Counted from the first letter of the stretch, positions 23,177-33,770 are shown. The stretch is 64,000 bases of DNA from Plenodomus lindquistii (GCA_025504975.1 JANUWI010000001.1:2976001-3040000); one strand, 5' to 3'. The notes: a model not told the origin generated them from the sequence alone. Made by a program: numbers and translations.

Positions 23177-24832
23177 ATGAGCATTGACGCTGGCGGTCTC
23201 GCTCAAATGACATACAACAACAACAACTTCCAGTCCCAGGGCGGCTTCGGCGGCCCCGCCTCGAGCTTCGGCTCTCGGGGCAAGGGCGCCGCTCTGAAGC
23301 GTCTCAGCGTTGCCTCGCCTCCAACCGTGGCCTCCATTGCCGAGGACTCGATTGCGACCCCTCGCACCAGCCGCTCGCATCTTCTTGCTGGCCTGCGCAC
23401 CGCGCCCAAGACCCCCACGTCTGCCCAGCCCCCTGCCTCTGCTCCTTACAACCAGCGTCAGCACGACATGGGCGCTAACAACGCCAACAACCGTTTCTCT
23501 GGACAGAACTTCAACCGCAACAACCAGGGTCCACAGACTGCCATTGGCTCCGGCTTCACGGGTGTCAACCAGTACAGCCAGCAGCAGCCTGTGTACGACC
23601 AGGTCCTGGCTCCTCCCTCGCTTCAGTTCGATGACGGTGAGATGGATCCCAATGTCGCTGCTCAGCTCCTGGCCACCGAGCTTTATCTCGCCCAGAGGCA
23701 ACAGCAGCTCCAGCAGCAGCTTCTTGCCTTGACTGCGCAGCAGTTTGGAAACATGAACATCAACAACGCCGGCATGGGCCAGCAGCAGCAGTACCACCAG
23801 GCTGCGCAGTACAACCCCCAGATCAACGCATACGGTCAACAGTTTCAGAACGCCCCCTCAATCCAGGAGACTGGCCAGCCAGGTGTCTACCTTGTGTTTA
23901 ACCATATGACTGGCCAGTACCAGTACGTCGTCGATCCAAGCTATCAGCAAGAGGTTGCTGGTGGAATGTCCGGCTTGTCACAATCGCCTCCACCCCCGAC
24001 TCCCGGCTACGCTCCATCGCCGCCCAAGGTCGACACCCCAGTGCTCCATGTTTCTCCTCCCAATGAGGTCAACCCCAGCCCTTGGGGCTCTCGCAGCACT
24101 TCGCCCCCGAAGAAGTCCAACACACCTCCTCAGGATGTGATGCCTCTTCCCCCGCCATCTGCCAATGCTTTCCGCCGCGGACACAAGAAGAACCTCTCTT
24201 CGCTTGCTGTTGACGCCAAGGTAGAGACCGCCGAGGGCCCTCGATCCGCTTTCACGCGCCCTGTTGGCTTCCCAGCCACACCGATGACTGGCACCTTTGG
24301 CCCAGGTCAAGCACGTGCTGGAGAGCACCCTGTCCGTCAGCCCCGCAACCCTCCGTCGATCGAGGAGCTCAAGGATCGCCCCACTACCAAACACGAGGGC
24401 AGCAAGAATTTCGCTACCCGCCAACGCCGTCAGGCCATTGGTAACTTGGTACGAGCTGGCATTGGTCGTCGCGCCAACCGCACTGGCAGCGGCAGTGCTT
24501 CTCCCGATAGCGAGAACTTCCCATCCTCTGACAACGACTCCGACAGTGTTCGCAGTGGAGGAAGCAGTCTGTCTGGTAAGCGTAGCGTCGGAAGCCTCCG
24601 CGCTGCTGCTAACGGTGCTATTGGATCGGAGCGCAAGGTTTCCAAGGACCGCTCGAGCGACCGCGCTTCCATCAACCGTTCATACACCGCCAACAGCGTG
24701 AGCAGCGATGACGGTGCATCTGTCGGAGGTGGCTTGGTTGACATCCGTCCAGAGGAGACTTGGGGCGAACGTCGTACCATGCCCAAGCTCGTTCTTACCA
24801 ACGTCGAGAAGCGCAAGAGCACCATGTTCTAA
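23177..24832 (+). CDS. Gln/Ser-rich fungal protein of unknown function
   Basis: Single exon, 551 residues from MSIDAGGLAQMTYNNN. The frame is open to an ATG at 23063, but ATG 23177 has a better context (CCACAATGA). Largely disordered: Asn/Gln-rich start, then a denser basic block (KGAALKRLSVASPP, TPRTSRSHLLAGLRTAPKTP) that looks conserved and phosphorylatable. A helical Gln-rich segment follows (LLATELYLAQRQQQLQQQL), then PGVYLVFNHMTGQYQYVV, a Pro/Ser-rich region, a basic RQRRQAIGNLVRAGIGRRAN motif, Ser/Asp repeats, and a conserved-looking tail ending PKLVLTNVEKRKSTMF. The discrete motifs in a disordered chain suggest a regulatory scaffold or RNA-linked protein, but I do not recognise it. Confidence 0.85.
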   Translation: MSIDAGGLAQMTYNNNNFQSQGGFGGPASSFGSRGKGAALKRLSVASPPTVASIAEDSIATPRTSRSHLLAGLRTAPKTPTSAQPPASAPYNQRQHDMGANNANNRFSGQNFNRNNQGPQTAIGSGFTGVNQYSQQQPVYDQVLAPPSLQFDDGEMDPNVAAQLLATELYLAQRQQQLQQQLLALTAQQFGNMNINNAGMGQQQQYHQAAQYNPQINAYGQQFQNAPSIQETGQPGVYLVFNHMTGQYQYVVDPSYQQEVAGGMSGLSQSPPPPTPGYAPSPPKVDTPVLHVSPPNEVNPSPWGSRSTSPPKKSNTPPQDVMPLPPPSANAFRRGHKKNLSSLAVDAKVETAEGPRSAFTRPVGFPATPMTGTFGPGQARAGEHPVRQPRNPPSIEELKDRPTTKHEGSKNFATRQRRQAIGNLVRAGIGRRANRTGSGSASPDSENFPSSDNDSDSVRSGGSSLSGKRSVGSLRAAANGAIGSERKVSKDRSSDRASINRSYTANSVSSDDGASVGGGLVDIRPEETWGERRTMPKLVLTNVEKRKSTMF

Positions 24833-25798
24833 GGGTCAACATGAGACTGGCAAAGAGATCCCAGGGATCTGATTCCCTTTGTGCATACTACCGTGGCGGT
24901 TCTTCGACGCCTTCATTTTATGGCCCATTACGACTATCTCCTTACTGTTAGTGTTTCGCGTTGCATTTGGTCGTCTGGTCGGCCACTATCTCTTCAATAT
25001 TATGATTTTCATTCTTGTCTTCATACGAAGATTCTCTTCTGCCTTGCTTTTTTTTTTGTGTGTGTGGGATTTCCTTGAGCATGCGATGGCACTTTTTTCC
25101 ATGCTTGCGCAACACGGCCAACGAGCTCTACGCCTGCGGCTGGAGCTCATTGCACTCTTTGTATGTTTGGGAATTCTTTATCATTGAAGCAGGGCTATTG
25201 CGGATCACTGTGTTACACGGAAGTACGGAGGATTGGCAGAGTGTAGCACACAGAGGCTGAGATGAGTGGATCATGTAGGATGAGAAACCTAAATGCAATC
25301 ACGCTCGCTTACCAAGAATGCTTTCTCTTGCAATCATGTGAAGTCCGGGTGTCAAGGCCCTAGGTTGCTGTGATGTGATGGATTCGCTCGACGGAGATTT
25401 CATTGCGGGATCCCCCTCAGTGATGTGAAGTTGGTGGAAGATCAGACACCGTGCACACACTTTGACCACGATCATCGATGGCGCCAAACTTAGCTCGAGC
25501 TATCTGTGCAACGGTGATCGGCGGAGGGAAGCGTGGTGTTGGGGGCTAGAGTAGAAATCGACAAGGCTTTTAGGGCTGGAACTGGCACGAGGCGGGGCAG
25601 GCGCAAAGCTTCCACGGTTAACGAGTCCACGACGGGCCAATTCCACGTCTACGCCCAACGCTGACCTACGCGTCTATGACGCTACACGAATATCCTGTAA
25701 AGACCTGAACGAGCTTCCACGACTACGCGACGCGATCCATTGCACAATCCAAGACGGATCGAACACCAAATTTCACAACCACCACACATCCACACGAC
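24833..25798. other. 3' UTR and intergenic region
   Basis: The first 350 bp are T-rich (TTTTTTTTTTGTGTGTGTG near 25047) and translate to hydrophobic strings in more than one frame, which is typical of a 3' UTR. The region then leads into the BUD32 promoter. No gene is supported. Confidence 0.5.
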
Positions 25799-26758
25799 AT
25801 GACCGAGCCTGCCCCCGTTCCACCCATAATCCCCCCGCCTCCCCCACCAACCTCTCTCCCCCTCCACACGCTCCCCCCACCCTTCACATCCACCAACCTC
25901 ACACCCCTGACCCAAGGCGCAGAAGCCCTCGTCTACAAAACCACCTTCCTGACCCCCTCCACGCCCGTCGTCGTGAAATACCGACCGCCGAAGCCATACC
26001 GACATCCTGCACTCGACCGTCGGTTGACCAAGCAACGATTACTTGCTGAGGCGAGGAGTCTGATTCGCGTGAAAAGGGATGGTGTGAATGTGCCCGGTGT
26101 GCTGGGAGCGGATTGGGAGGCTGGGTGGTTGGTGTTGGAGTTTGTCGAGGGGGGGAGTGTAAGAGGGGTTTTGGATGGGTGGGCGAGGAGTAGAGGAGCA
26201 GAGGGGCACAATGGGAAGAGGGAGGAAGATGGGATACTGGGGTTGATGGCGAGGGTGGGAAGAGAGGTAGGCAAGTTGCATGAGTTGGGTGTTTGTCATG
26301 GGGATTTGACAACGAGTAATATCATGTTGAAGAGACCTGCCACAACGGGGGCGGAGGCAGAGCAACCACAACCGCAACCACAACAGCCGTCGGGTAGACA
26401 GACGACATCAAGTATGCGGGAGGCAGCTATGTCTGGCGCCGAACCTGCCTCTCCTCCCCTACCACCATCCGAACCTACCACCAATCCATCACCATCTTCG
26501 AACCACGAACCCGACGCTTTCGCAGGCGACATCTATCTCATCGACTTCGGCCTCACAACCGCCTCTATCCAAGACGAAGACAAAGCCGTCGACCTGTATG
26601 TGCTAGAGCGCGCATTCAGCGCTACACATCCAGCAGCCGAACCGCTGTTTCAGGAAGTGCTGAAGGCATATGGGGAGAGTTATAAAGGTGGGAAGGGCGT
26701 GTTGAAGCGATTAGAGGGGGTCAGAATGAGGGGACGGAAGAGGAGTATGCTTGGGTGA
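25799..26758 (+). CDS. BUD32: BUD32/PRPK atypical kinase of the KEOPS complex
   Basis: Small atypical kinase/ATPase of the KEOPS/EKC complex, which with Kae1 makes the t6A modification of ANN-decoding tRNAs. Single exon, 319 residues against about 250-260 in most Bud32 proteins. A Pro-rich N-terminus of about 35 residues precedes QGAEALVYKTTF (the shortened glycine loop), VVVKYRPPKPYRHPALDRRL (catalytic lysine and the family RHP.LD signature), EARSLIRVKRDGVNVPGVLG, catalytic HGDLTTSNIML, and LIDFGL. The tail VRMRGRKRSMLG matches the basic Bud32 C-terminus. Between the catalytic loop and DFG lies a Pro/Gln/Ser-rich insert of about 70 residues, absent from the minimal family fold and without an intron signature. 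It accounts for much of the extra length. Confidence 0.94.
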   Translation: MTEPAPVPPIIPPPPPPTSLPLHTLPPPFTSTNLTPLTQGAEALVYKTTFLTPSTPVVVKYRPPKPYRHPALDRRLTKQRLLAEARSLIRVKRDGVNVPGVLGADWEAGWLVLEFVEGGSVRGVLDGWARSRGAEGHNGKREEDGILGLMARVGREVGKLHELGVCHGDLTTSNIMLKRPATTGAEAEQPQPQPQQPSGRQTTSSMREAAMSGAEPASPPLPPSEPTTNPSPSSNHEPDAFAGDIYLIDFGLTTASIQDEDKAVDLYVLERAFSATHPAAEPLFQEVLKAYGESYKGGKGVLKRLEGVRMRGRKRSMLG

Positions 26759-27571
26759 GGGGTGGTGATGGTGTCAGCATCACGTTAATATCGAGGATGC
26801 TGGTTTAAGACTGTTAATGGAATTCCTTGGGTTTGACGAAAGTGTTGTGCGTATACTCAGTATAGTGAGTTATACCACTCTAGGGACACAGAGTAAGCAG
26901 CACGACCCCACTCTGCGCAGCCTCCACGCACCCATTGTGCACTGTCACTGTCTCATCTCCTATAACACACTTCAATCTTCTCCAACTTATCCAACCCGAA
27001 AGAATTATACACATGCAGATCACTAATCAACTATGGTAAACAAAACACCCATATCTTCACTCACACTTACATCCGTAGATCAGCGTACTCCCCGCGCACT
27101 CCTAGATACCTAAGTTCCTGCTCACGAGTCCACGACTTCTCCTACTTTAAACATTCTCCCCTCTCCATACTACTGGTCTTACCTGTGAGACTACTACTAC
27201 TCCTCTGACACATTCACTTCTAGAATTCACTTTCATTGAATCGAAGTTATCGATGTGAGTTCACCAGCGCGACTTGTCTTCACATTTGAACCTCATCTCC
27301 ACTTCTCCTCATCCTTCCATGTCACTGATCCAATCAATCAATGTAACGCGTAAACATCACACACCACAGACCATATAAAAGACCCGCCACCTCAGCACTG
27401 TCAAGTTTCTCAAATCCACACACGCACATACATAGCAGAGAAAGCCGCCTTATAAACTACTACACACGATACAATAGCACACCAAAGCTAACCGCACTTT
27501 CCAAAGCACAACCCACCACCCAGTCCCAAACACTAAATTCGAACACGCCCGAATCTTACATCTCAAACACC
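26759..27571. other. Intergenic region and promoter of the Gly-rich gene
   Basis: The right half is AC-rich (CACACACGCACATACA near 27420) and carries a TATA-like box at 27374. No ORF is supported. Confidence 0.5.
27374..27380 (+). promoter_or_regulatory. TATA box of the Gly-rich protein gene
   Basis: TATAAAA about 198 bp before the ATG at 27572, followed by an A/C-rich leader. Such a strong TATA is common in inducible fungal genes. Confidence 0.5.
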
Positions 27572-28003
27572 ATGTCATCTTTCAACCGTGGTGGCCCTTT
27601 TGGTGGGAGGCCCGGAGGCTACAGGCCAGGTGGTCCAGGTGGTCCAGGTGGTCCCGGCAGAATGCCTGGAGGCTTCATTGGTGGTGGCTACCCTGGCTAT
27701 GATTCTGATGATGAGGGCGAGGACCCGAGGATGTTTGGTGGACGAGGAGGAAGAATAGGCGGTAGGCCTTTCCGCGGTGGCATGGGCGGACAATTGGGCG
27801 GTGGCGGTATGCGAGGCTGTCCCTTCAGCTACGGTGACGACGAAGTTATTGGCTATGGACGTCCTCCGCCAAGGTTTGGTGGTGGTCAACACGGACGCCA
27901 GGGAGGTGGGCGTGGGCCGATGGGCGGTGGTACGTTCGGTGGTATGGGCGGGCCCTATTACGGTATGGGAGGTTACGATAGCGACTCGGCTGATGAGTAT
28001 TAA
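27572..28003 (+). CDS. Gly-rich small protein
   Basis: 143 residues, MSSFNRGGPFGGRPGG onward. Glycine dominates, arranged as GGPGGPGGPG, GGRGGRIGGRPFRGG and GGMGGPYYGMGGY blocks. Acidic DSDDEGED (middle) and DSDSADEY (end) patches alternate with Arg-rich patches. The RGG/GGR-like clusters resemble RNA-binding low-complexity domains, but no folded domain is present. Only one cysteine. The TATA box upstream and the clean start and stop support a genuine gene. Function unknown; RNA-granule or wall-linked roles are guesses. Confidence 0.7.
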   Translation: MSSFNRGGPFGGRPGGYRPGGPGGPGGPGRMPGGFIGGGYPGYDSDDEGEDPRMFGGRGGRIGGRPFRGGMGGQLGGGGMRGCPFSYGDDEVIGYGRPPPRFGGGQHGRQGGGRGPMGGGTFGGMGGPYYGMGGYDSDSADEY

Positions 28004-28489
28004 ATGCTCAAAGACGGGGGTTGCTTTTCCATGGGTAGGTCTATATAGAAAGATGATGAACAGCTTATATGCTGAATGAAGTTGAGTTGCAAGATCGAGA
28101 TTCTGGTTGAATGGCATGTACAAGATACGACCATATTCTCACCGTAGTCTGTGTATTGCAGTCCTGATGCGGGGCGAGAACCTCGGTGGTCCAGGAGACG
28201 TGGATCAGATAATCGAAGCAGATGTGAGGGTTAACGTGCGTCATGTTCAAAGCCGAGATCTTCAATATCAAAGACTTAGCGGAATGTGACAGTGCCGGCT
28301 ATACTGTTGCGCTGTCCTATAATACTCTCCCAACACATTGTTTTGACACGCCACTTCAATGTGTGGAACGGTGCGCTGTGCCGGGCACAAACTTGACATA
28401 CAGCAACACCTTTCTTTTTGTCCACTGCTCCACAACATCTCTGTACAGACATCCACATAAATCTTTAGATAGCAATTCCAAAATAAGCA
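28004..28489. other. Intergenic region, no gene seen
   Basis: This lies between two plus-strand small genes. A TATAATA-like string near 28319 lies 170 bp upstream of the next ATG and may be its TATA element. Confidence 0.4.
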
Positions 28490-29155
28490 ATGGTCCACCA
28501 AACGCACGAGACCACTACACTCCAGATACCTCGTCGTGCGGTTCCACCTCACGAAACTAACGCTTCCGAAGGCAGCGGCCCGAACGGCTTTCACAATGCA
28601 GAGAACGCCCCAGGTACCCACAATGGTCCGGCAAGGCAGCCAGGGGGATTCGATAGCCCAAGAAACCACCCTAGGAACAGACCCGACTTTGAGGAGACCG
28701 GTCCAAGAAACAACTACAACAACGGATCAAACTACGAAGGGAGCTATCAAAGAGACAACTACGGTCCTGGACATTACGAAGACATCAACCCACGATACTC
28801 TGGCAGCTATGTTGATCCACGGAGCCTCAATAACAGCAGACCCAATCACGAAGAACACGATCCGCGACCTTTTGATGAACGAGGTAGGCGTATACAAGGA
28901 GGCCAACGGGGAAACCGACGCGATTCACGTCAATCCTATCAAAGGTATTTGGCTCCAATAGTTACAGGATTACGCGACCATGTTGGTCGACGTGTGCTCG
29001 ACTGGGTTGGCCCGATGATTGTGGGGGCGATGTACGCGCATCGCCGTAGCAATGAGCACTTGTCTGAGCGTGAATATAGTGAAGGTCGTGGTGATAGCGG
29101 GAGTGAGTCGGATCTTCAGTCGGGAGTTGATAGAGGTACGTCTGTGTGTGGATGA
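28490..29155 (+). CDS. Asn/Arg-rich small protein
   Basis: 221 residues if read straight through, MVHQTHETTTLQIPRR onward. The middle is Asn/Tyr/Gly/Arg-rich (GPRNNYNNGSNYEG, QRDNYGPGHYEDINPRYSG), likely disordered. A more ordered segment follows, YLAPIVTGLRDHVGRRVLDW and VGPMIVGAMYAHRRS, which may be an amphipathic or membrane-contacting helix pair. A GTACGT donor at 29136 and an ACAG acceptor at 29186 (51 nt, with CTTAAC before the acceptor) would replace the last seven residues by VDVRKAGGSQDGWFSNR plus eight more, ending at TAG 29261..29263. Either end is possible. No family recognised. Confidence 0.55.
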   Translation: MVHQTHETTTLQIPRRAVPPHETNASEGSGPNGFHNAENAPGTHNGPARQPGGFDSPRNHPRNRPDFEETGPRNNYNNGSNYEGSYQRDNYGPGHYEDINPRYSGSYVDPRSLNNSRPNHEEHDPRPFDERGRRIQGGQRGNRRDSRQSYQRYLAPIVTGLRDHVGRRVLDWVGPMIVGAMYAHRRSNEHLSEREYSEGRGDSGSESDLQSGVDRGTSVCG

Positions 29156-29263
29156 GGCGGAGAAGCTGGTAGGTGCTTAACAACAGTGGATGTTAGGAAA
29201 GCTGGGGGTTCTCAGGATGGTTGGTTTAGTAACCGCCTAGTGAGAATAATGCACATGGAGTAG

Positions 29264-29646
29264 TCAGTTACCGGAAGATTTTACGGCACGTGAGTGTCTA
29301 TACTCTTCACAGCGACTCTATATTAATGGATCTATGGGTGTCAATGTTGACATGCGCAAATCAAGAATTGCGGCCGTGATCCTCACGCACATTCTACGTC
29401 AAATTGTAAGCCTCAAAGTTCTAGGGAAATGGAAGCAATAGCTCCGCTCGTTACAGGTGATTGTCACAGGTTTCGCCATGATCCTTCAAGAGCTGCACGT
29501 CACACTTGCCGTAAGTCATTTACTCACAGTCACATTCCAGTAGGCTATATAACGCAGATGTTCCCCCCAGAGATTACTTCTCTATACTATACCCTTAACC
29601 TGATACAACCGAGTCTTATCATCAACTCACATCGCCAGCTCACATC
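29264..29646. other. Intergenic region with promoter of the next small gene
   Basis: Contains the TATATAA listed separately. Nothing else is supported. Confidence 0.45.
29546..29552 (+). promoter_or_regulatory. TATA box before the 68-residue protein gene
   Basis: TATATAA lies 95-101 bp upstream of the ATG at 29647, a normal distance for a fungal core promoter. Confidence 0.45.
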
Positions 29647-29853
29647 ATGCCTTCCTCGTACGATCTCAACGACTGGAAAAAGGTCAGCGGCATCGGTCAT
29701 GGTAGTGCCTGGGCTAACCCGCAATCATCCACTGCCGCCACCAAGTCTTCCAAACCTGCTTCGAAAGCCACCTCAAAGCCCAAGAGCAAGATATTGAGCA
29801 CCACTGCATCGCCATATACCCCTCGCAAGTACTCCCCGGCTATTAAAAAATAG
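29647..29853 (+). CDS. 68-residue Lys/Ser-rich protein
   Basis: MPSSYDLNDWKKVSGIGHG onward. A short N-terminal motif with two tryptophans (NDWKKVSGIGHGSAW) is followed by a Ser/Lys/Pro-rich disordered tail (SKPASKATSKPKSK) ending in SPAIKK. The compact start, the ATG context (CATCATG) and the TATA box make it plausible as a real small protein. No family recognised. Confidence 0.5.
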   Translation: MPSSYDLNDWKKVSGIGHGSAWANPQSSTAATKSSKPASKATSKPKSKILSTTASPYTPRKYSPAIKK

Positions 29854-30985
29854 CTTGTCAGATCGCGATGGGATCATGTACCTTGGAACGGGTCATCTGT
29901 TCACGGTTTCAAGATCTTCTACAAAGGATCGTTTGGTAGACACATGCTCGTAGAGTAGTCAGTCACAGTCAATGCCATTCAATTCACACATATCTTCCTT
30001 CTTCAACAGTCTTGCTTAACCCCTTGAAGTGGTTCTTTTCATGAGACACACGATCATCTGCGCACTACATTTTCATCGTATTGGCCCTCAACATACATCA
30101 GGATCACCCATCTACATTTAATGTATTACTTATTAAGAAGGTGCTGCTCCTACGTTGTCTCGCCCAGACTCCCAAGCGCGACACACATTTGGAGCACAAA
30201 GCTTAGTACCTAACTTGTCGAACACAGTCCACACTATGAGTGGCTCCCCTAGTAATAGAAATAAAATCTCAGGCGACGGCAAGTTCTGGGGAGGTGGTAG
30301 AAGCTACTCGCCAGCCGTTGCTTCGTTCTGGCCTTCAGGCAGCGAGCCCCATGACGGCGCTGAGTGCAGCTACTCCACAACATCAAAAGGCAGACAAGGA
30401 ATTTCCGCTTTTGAAGTTATGGGTACAATCTGCCGCTATAGATTAGTGTCTATCATGTGGAACAAATTTGAAAGATATTAGAAGGCACAGAGCTGTGACG
30501 TGTAATTCGATCCTTTCCCATTAGATTGAAAGAACGGATGATATCAACAGAGCAAGGCCATGTGTTGCTACGTGAAAGATGGTATTTGTGGCTCATATGC
30601 GCTAAACATCAGAATGACATGACGTACTGAAAACGTCTATGGCATCCTCCACTCCCCTTCACACTCTCCAGAGTGGTGGCCAATGCAACGACCCCCCATA
30701 CGCATCCCCTTGAATAACCACAATCGAAATATGCTCCATGTATTCTCATGACGATGTCAAGATTGACTGGTACGCTTCAAACAGCCCTTCCGTCACTCCA
30801 TCGCGAACCCCATTCACCGTCCAATATTCACCAAGCTCCCTGCATAAATATTGCTTTCTCGCAAAGACTACGACTATACAAATTCTCACCCGCACCTTCC
30901 ACCACCACACCAAGAGTTCAAAACAACCTGACAACAACCGCCAACACACCAAAATCTCAAACCAACCCAATCCTCATCACCAACG
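29854..30985. other. Intergenic region with one doubtful small ORF
   Basis: A plus-strand frame at 30236-30481 (MSGSPSNRNKISGDGKFWGG onward, 81 codons) has a slightly protein-like Gly/Trp/Ser start but loses that character after about 40 codons. I do not call it a gene. A CATAAATA string at 30843 may be the TATA element of the gene at 30986. Confidence 0.35.
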
Positions 30986-31408
30986 ATGCCACGAAATCAC
31001 AGGTCCCCGTACACCATCACCATTCAAGATCTCTTCTCGAACTGGTACATCGACGACGCATCCTGGCTTCCCCATAGTTCCGACGTAATCCGCGATTTCC
31101 AGCGACAGGTACCAACTATCGTGCTCACAGGCATCCGCTCCGACGGCGATGCCGACCTCGTAGATTCCTGGATTCCCTTCAGTGACGACGTAATTCGTGA
31201 GTTCGAGAGACGGGTCCAAGTTCCTGTCTACACGGACCCGGAGCACATGCCCGTCATGAGTGAACGCGAGGCGCGCAGAGCGATGCGACAGTCGTATGGG
31301 CGAAGGAGGAGTGGAAGGACTACGATGTTTTATCCTGAGCGGAGTTCCTGTTCTCGTCGGGAACTGGGGGGCGGGTGGGAGGATGTTGGCGACGACGAGT
31401 TATTTTAA
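30986..31408 (+). CDS. 140-residue protein with an internal duplicated motif
   Basis: MPRNHRSPYTITIQDLFSNW onward. Two copies of a 17-residue unit lie 35 residues apart: SWLPHSSDVIRDFQRQV (residues 26-42) and SWIPFSDDVIREFERRV (61-77). Eleven of 17 positions are identical and several others are conservative. Each is followed by a V/P/T/I strand-like stretch. The C-terminal part is basic (RRAMRQSYGRRRSGR) with an acidic end. The repeat argues for a real protein under constraint. No family recognised. Confidence 0.6.
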   Translation: MPRNHRSPYTITIQDLFSNWYIDDASWLPHSSDVIRDFQRQVPTIVLTGIRSDGDADLVDSWIPFSDDVIREFERRVQVPVYTDPEHMPVMSEREARRAMRQSYGRRRSGRTTMFYPERSSCSRRELGGGWEDVGDDELF

Positions 31409-31516
31409 AAGGCTTGTTGATGCGATGTCATGTCTATGTGACAACGTCTGTCTTGCGATGTCGCAACACGTGTTGAGCTGTTAAGCCAATGTCTATCTAT
31501 ACTCTAGCAGTGAATT

Positions 31517-33770
31517 TCAACGCCTTCGTCCCAACATCTCCTTGCCCAATCCATCCCGTCCCTCCTCACGAGTGATTTGCTCCGCCGCCTTGACAAGGTC
31601 ATACGTTATCTCATCGCTGACTACACTGTCCTTCTTGTAATCTGGATGCGCCTGCACAAAATGTCTGATCCACTTCGCTGCAGTCCAGTAAGTGCCATTG
31701 GCCCGCTTGCGGATCAAATCCAAGTACGTCGCAAGATCGCAGCGCGTCTCGACATCAACGTTCATACTATTGAGGTATGATTCCACGAGAGGAATAAGAC
31801 CAGGGAACCCTCCACTACCGTCGGCAGATACCTGACCATTGATGACTTCGTTAATGGTCATCTGTTCGTATTCGTCTTCTACGGGACCAACGGGTGTGGC
31901 AGGGCGGCTCGATGCATCCGCCGGCGTCGAGGTACCATTCCCACCTGCTCGATGCGAAGAAAACGGGTTCTTGCGGAACCAGAATTTCTGCGTCGACACG
32001 GCGTCGCGGATGTGTGCTGTTTCCATGTTCTCAGACACAAGTGTGATGGGAATGTAGAAGTTGAGGTTGAAGGAGAGGATCGCGCGGGTAAGCAGCACGA
32101 TGAAGATGGAAAAAGCGGCATTTTCAAAATCCGTGATTTGGATCTCCATGGGGCGGAACTCAAGGCGCCAGCCCATGTCTGAGCCCGCCGGTGGCGGCTT
32201 GAAGCGCATGTGTTGCCAGTTTGTGGATTGGAGGTTTTCAAAATGGTCGGCTTTCGTGAGGTCCAGTTCCTGTAAGTCTTCCGCGAAGACAACGATAGGG
32301 TCGCGAATGAAGAGATGGGCAAAGTGAGTAGCGAGTAGATCGTCCATGCCGCCTTCCACAAGGCGCTTCTTGATGTTCTCGTCAATGATCAGATCTGGAT
32401 CAAGGTACTCAGGCCGTAAGCGGGGGTCTTGCGAGATGTATGTTGAGTTGGACGCATAGCGCGACTTTGGTAGTCGCCATCGGTCGTTTTGAAGAGGCTA
32501 TCGATGTCAATCATTGGCGATAGCAGATAGCATGAAGAAGCATACCTTCTCGCCGAGTTCCTCTGGTGTACGATCATCCACTGCCCTACTGATTTGGTTC
32601 CATCGCACATCGGTATCTGCAAGGAACCCTTTGTAGATCGGTGTTGCTGCAGTCAAGGCTAGGAATATGGGTCCAAGTGGGCTCAGCTGGTCATACATTG
32701 TCCTCCCCTCTTCGATGCTCTTTGCCTGGAAGGTGATCTGCAAACAGCAGCTACCCATACCGAACGCCATTGCATCCATATGGATGAAATTATCTGGAGC
32801 AGCGCCGTTTCGTACATCATCATCTTCGGGCCAGTTGTGGAGATCGTAGTTGACAGTTGGATCTTTCCAAGGCCATGCAGTCTTTTCATCTTTGTAGACG
32901 GGTACGTTGACTTGAACCTTCCTTCCTCTTCGCCAGCGAATGTTAGCAGCAAGCGTAGGAAACCGAATGTGTGGGTTGGCTATCTCGTCAGGGACGAATT
33001 GAGACCGTAGCTTAGGTCCCGAGACTGGGTATGACGGGGTTATGCAGTCGACATTGCCAAGCCGAGGGAAGGTCGTCAATGTGATGGGGAATTCGGTGCT
33101 TTCCATGTGGTCCTTGGCAATCCTTCGCCTGTGAGAGAGTGTTAGAAACTAATGAACTACATGATAGGGGGCAATGCATGTACCTCGACTTCATATTAGG
33201 CTCGACATCGAGAAGATCCTTGAATCCAATACCCCACGGTTTCCCAGGGGTAGCTTCGAGCATGAATCTGCCAAACTCGGGATGGAAGACTGGTGCTGGA
33301 TTCTCCTTGGCCCTAAGATAGTCAGCCAATCATATGCAATTCCATCGGATTGTTCTCACTCGGCATCTCCTGCTACCAGATCAGGCACACCTCCGCCTGC
33401 CTGCAAAAGCTTCTCATCGTTTGCCAATGCAGCCAAGATATCCGCCTGTCGAAGCGACAATCGAACCTTGCGGTTATTCTGGTCGTAACAGACTACCAAG
33501 TACTCGATCTAGGCCACCATCAGTCTCAGATATCACAACCACCCAGACCTTACAGTGACGAACCTCGTCTCCCCAGAGCAGGGCATCCCTTTCCTTGCCC
33601 TTGGCATTCCGCCAAATGGCGAGCAGTTGCTGTGACGAACATTACTACACAAATCTCACTCTGATGGAACACGAACGACATACTTCGATCCCCCATGACC
33701 TCACCTGACCAGCAACCTGCTTGGCCTCTGGCCAGTCAAGTGGCGTCCCGAGTGCACTGGACACAACCAT
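31517..33770 (-). CDS. GSH1: Glutamate-cysteine ligase catalytic subunit
   Basis: ATP-dependent ligase joining glutamate and cysteine to gamma-glutamylcysteine, the rate-limiting step of glutathione synthesis in the cytosol. Complement of join(31517..32497, 32546..33128, 33184..33312, 33360..33508, 33564..33629, 33684..33770), 664 residues, usual for fungal GCL. Start MVVSSALGTPLDWPEAKQ matches the family opening (LGTPL.W.EAK). Then LLWGDEIEYLVVCYD (metal and glutamate site), FHPEFGRFMLEATPGKPWG, FPRLG, NIRWRRGRKVQVNVP, HMDAMAFGMGSCCLQITFQA, DDRTPEELGEK, SNSTYISQDPRLRPEYLD, HFAHLFIRDP, NWQHMRFKPPP and GWRLEFRPMEIQ. The GTTCGT donor at 33563 is weaker than the others but is required for frame. 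All six exons join without a break. Confidence 0.96.

Noticed and set aside
24879..25187. 102-codon strongly hydrophobic frame
   Set aside because: It lies in T-rich sequence just after the stop of the gene at 23177. T-rich 3' UTRs give hydrophobic translations by chance, and the overlapping frames are equally hydrophobic.
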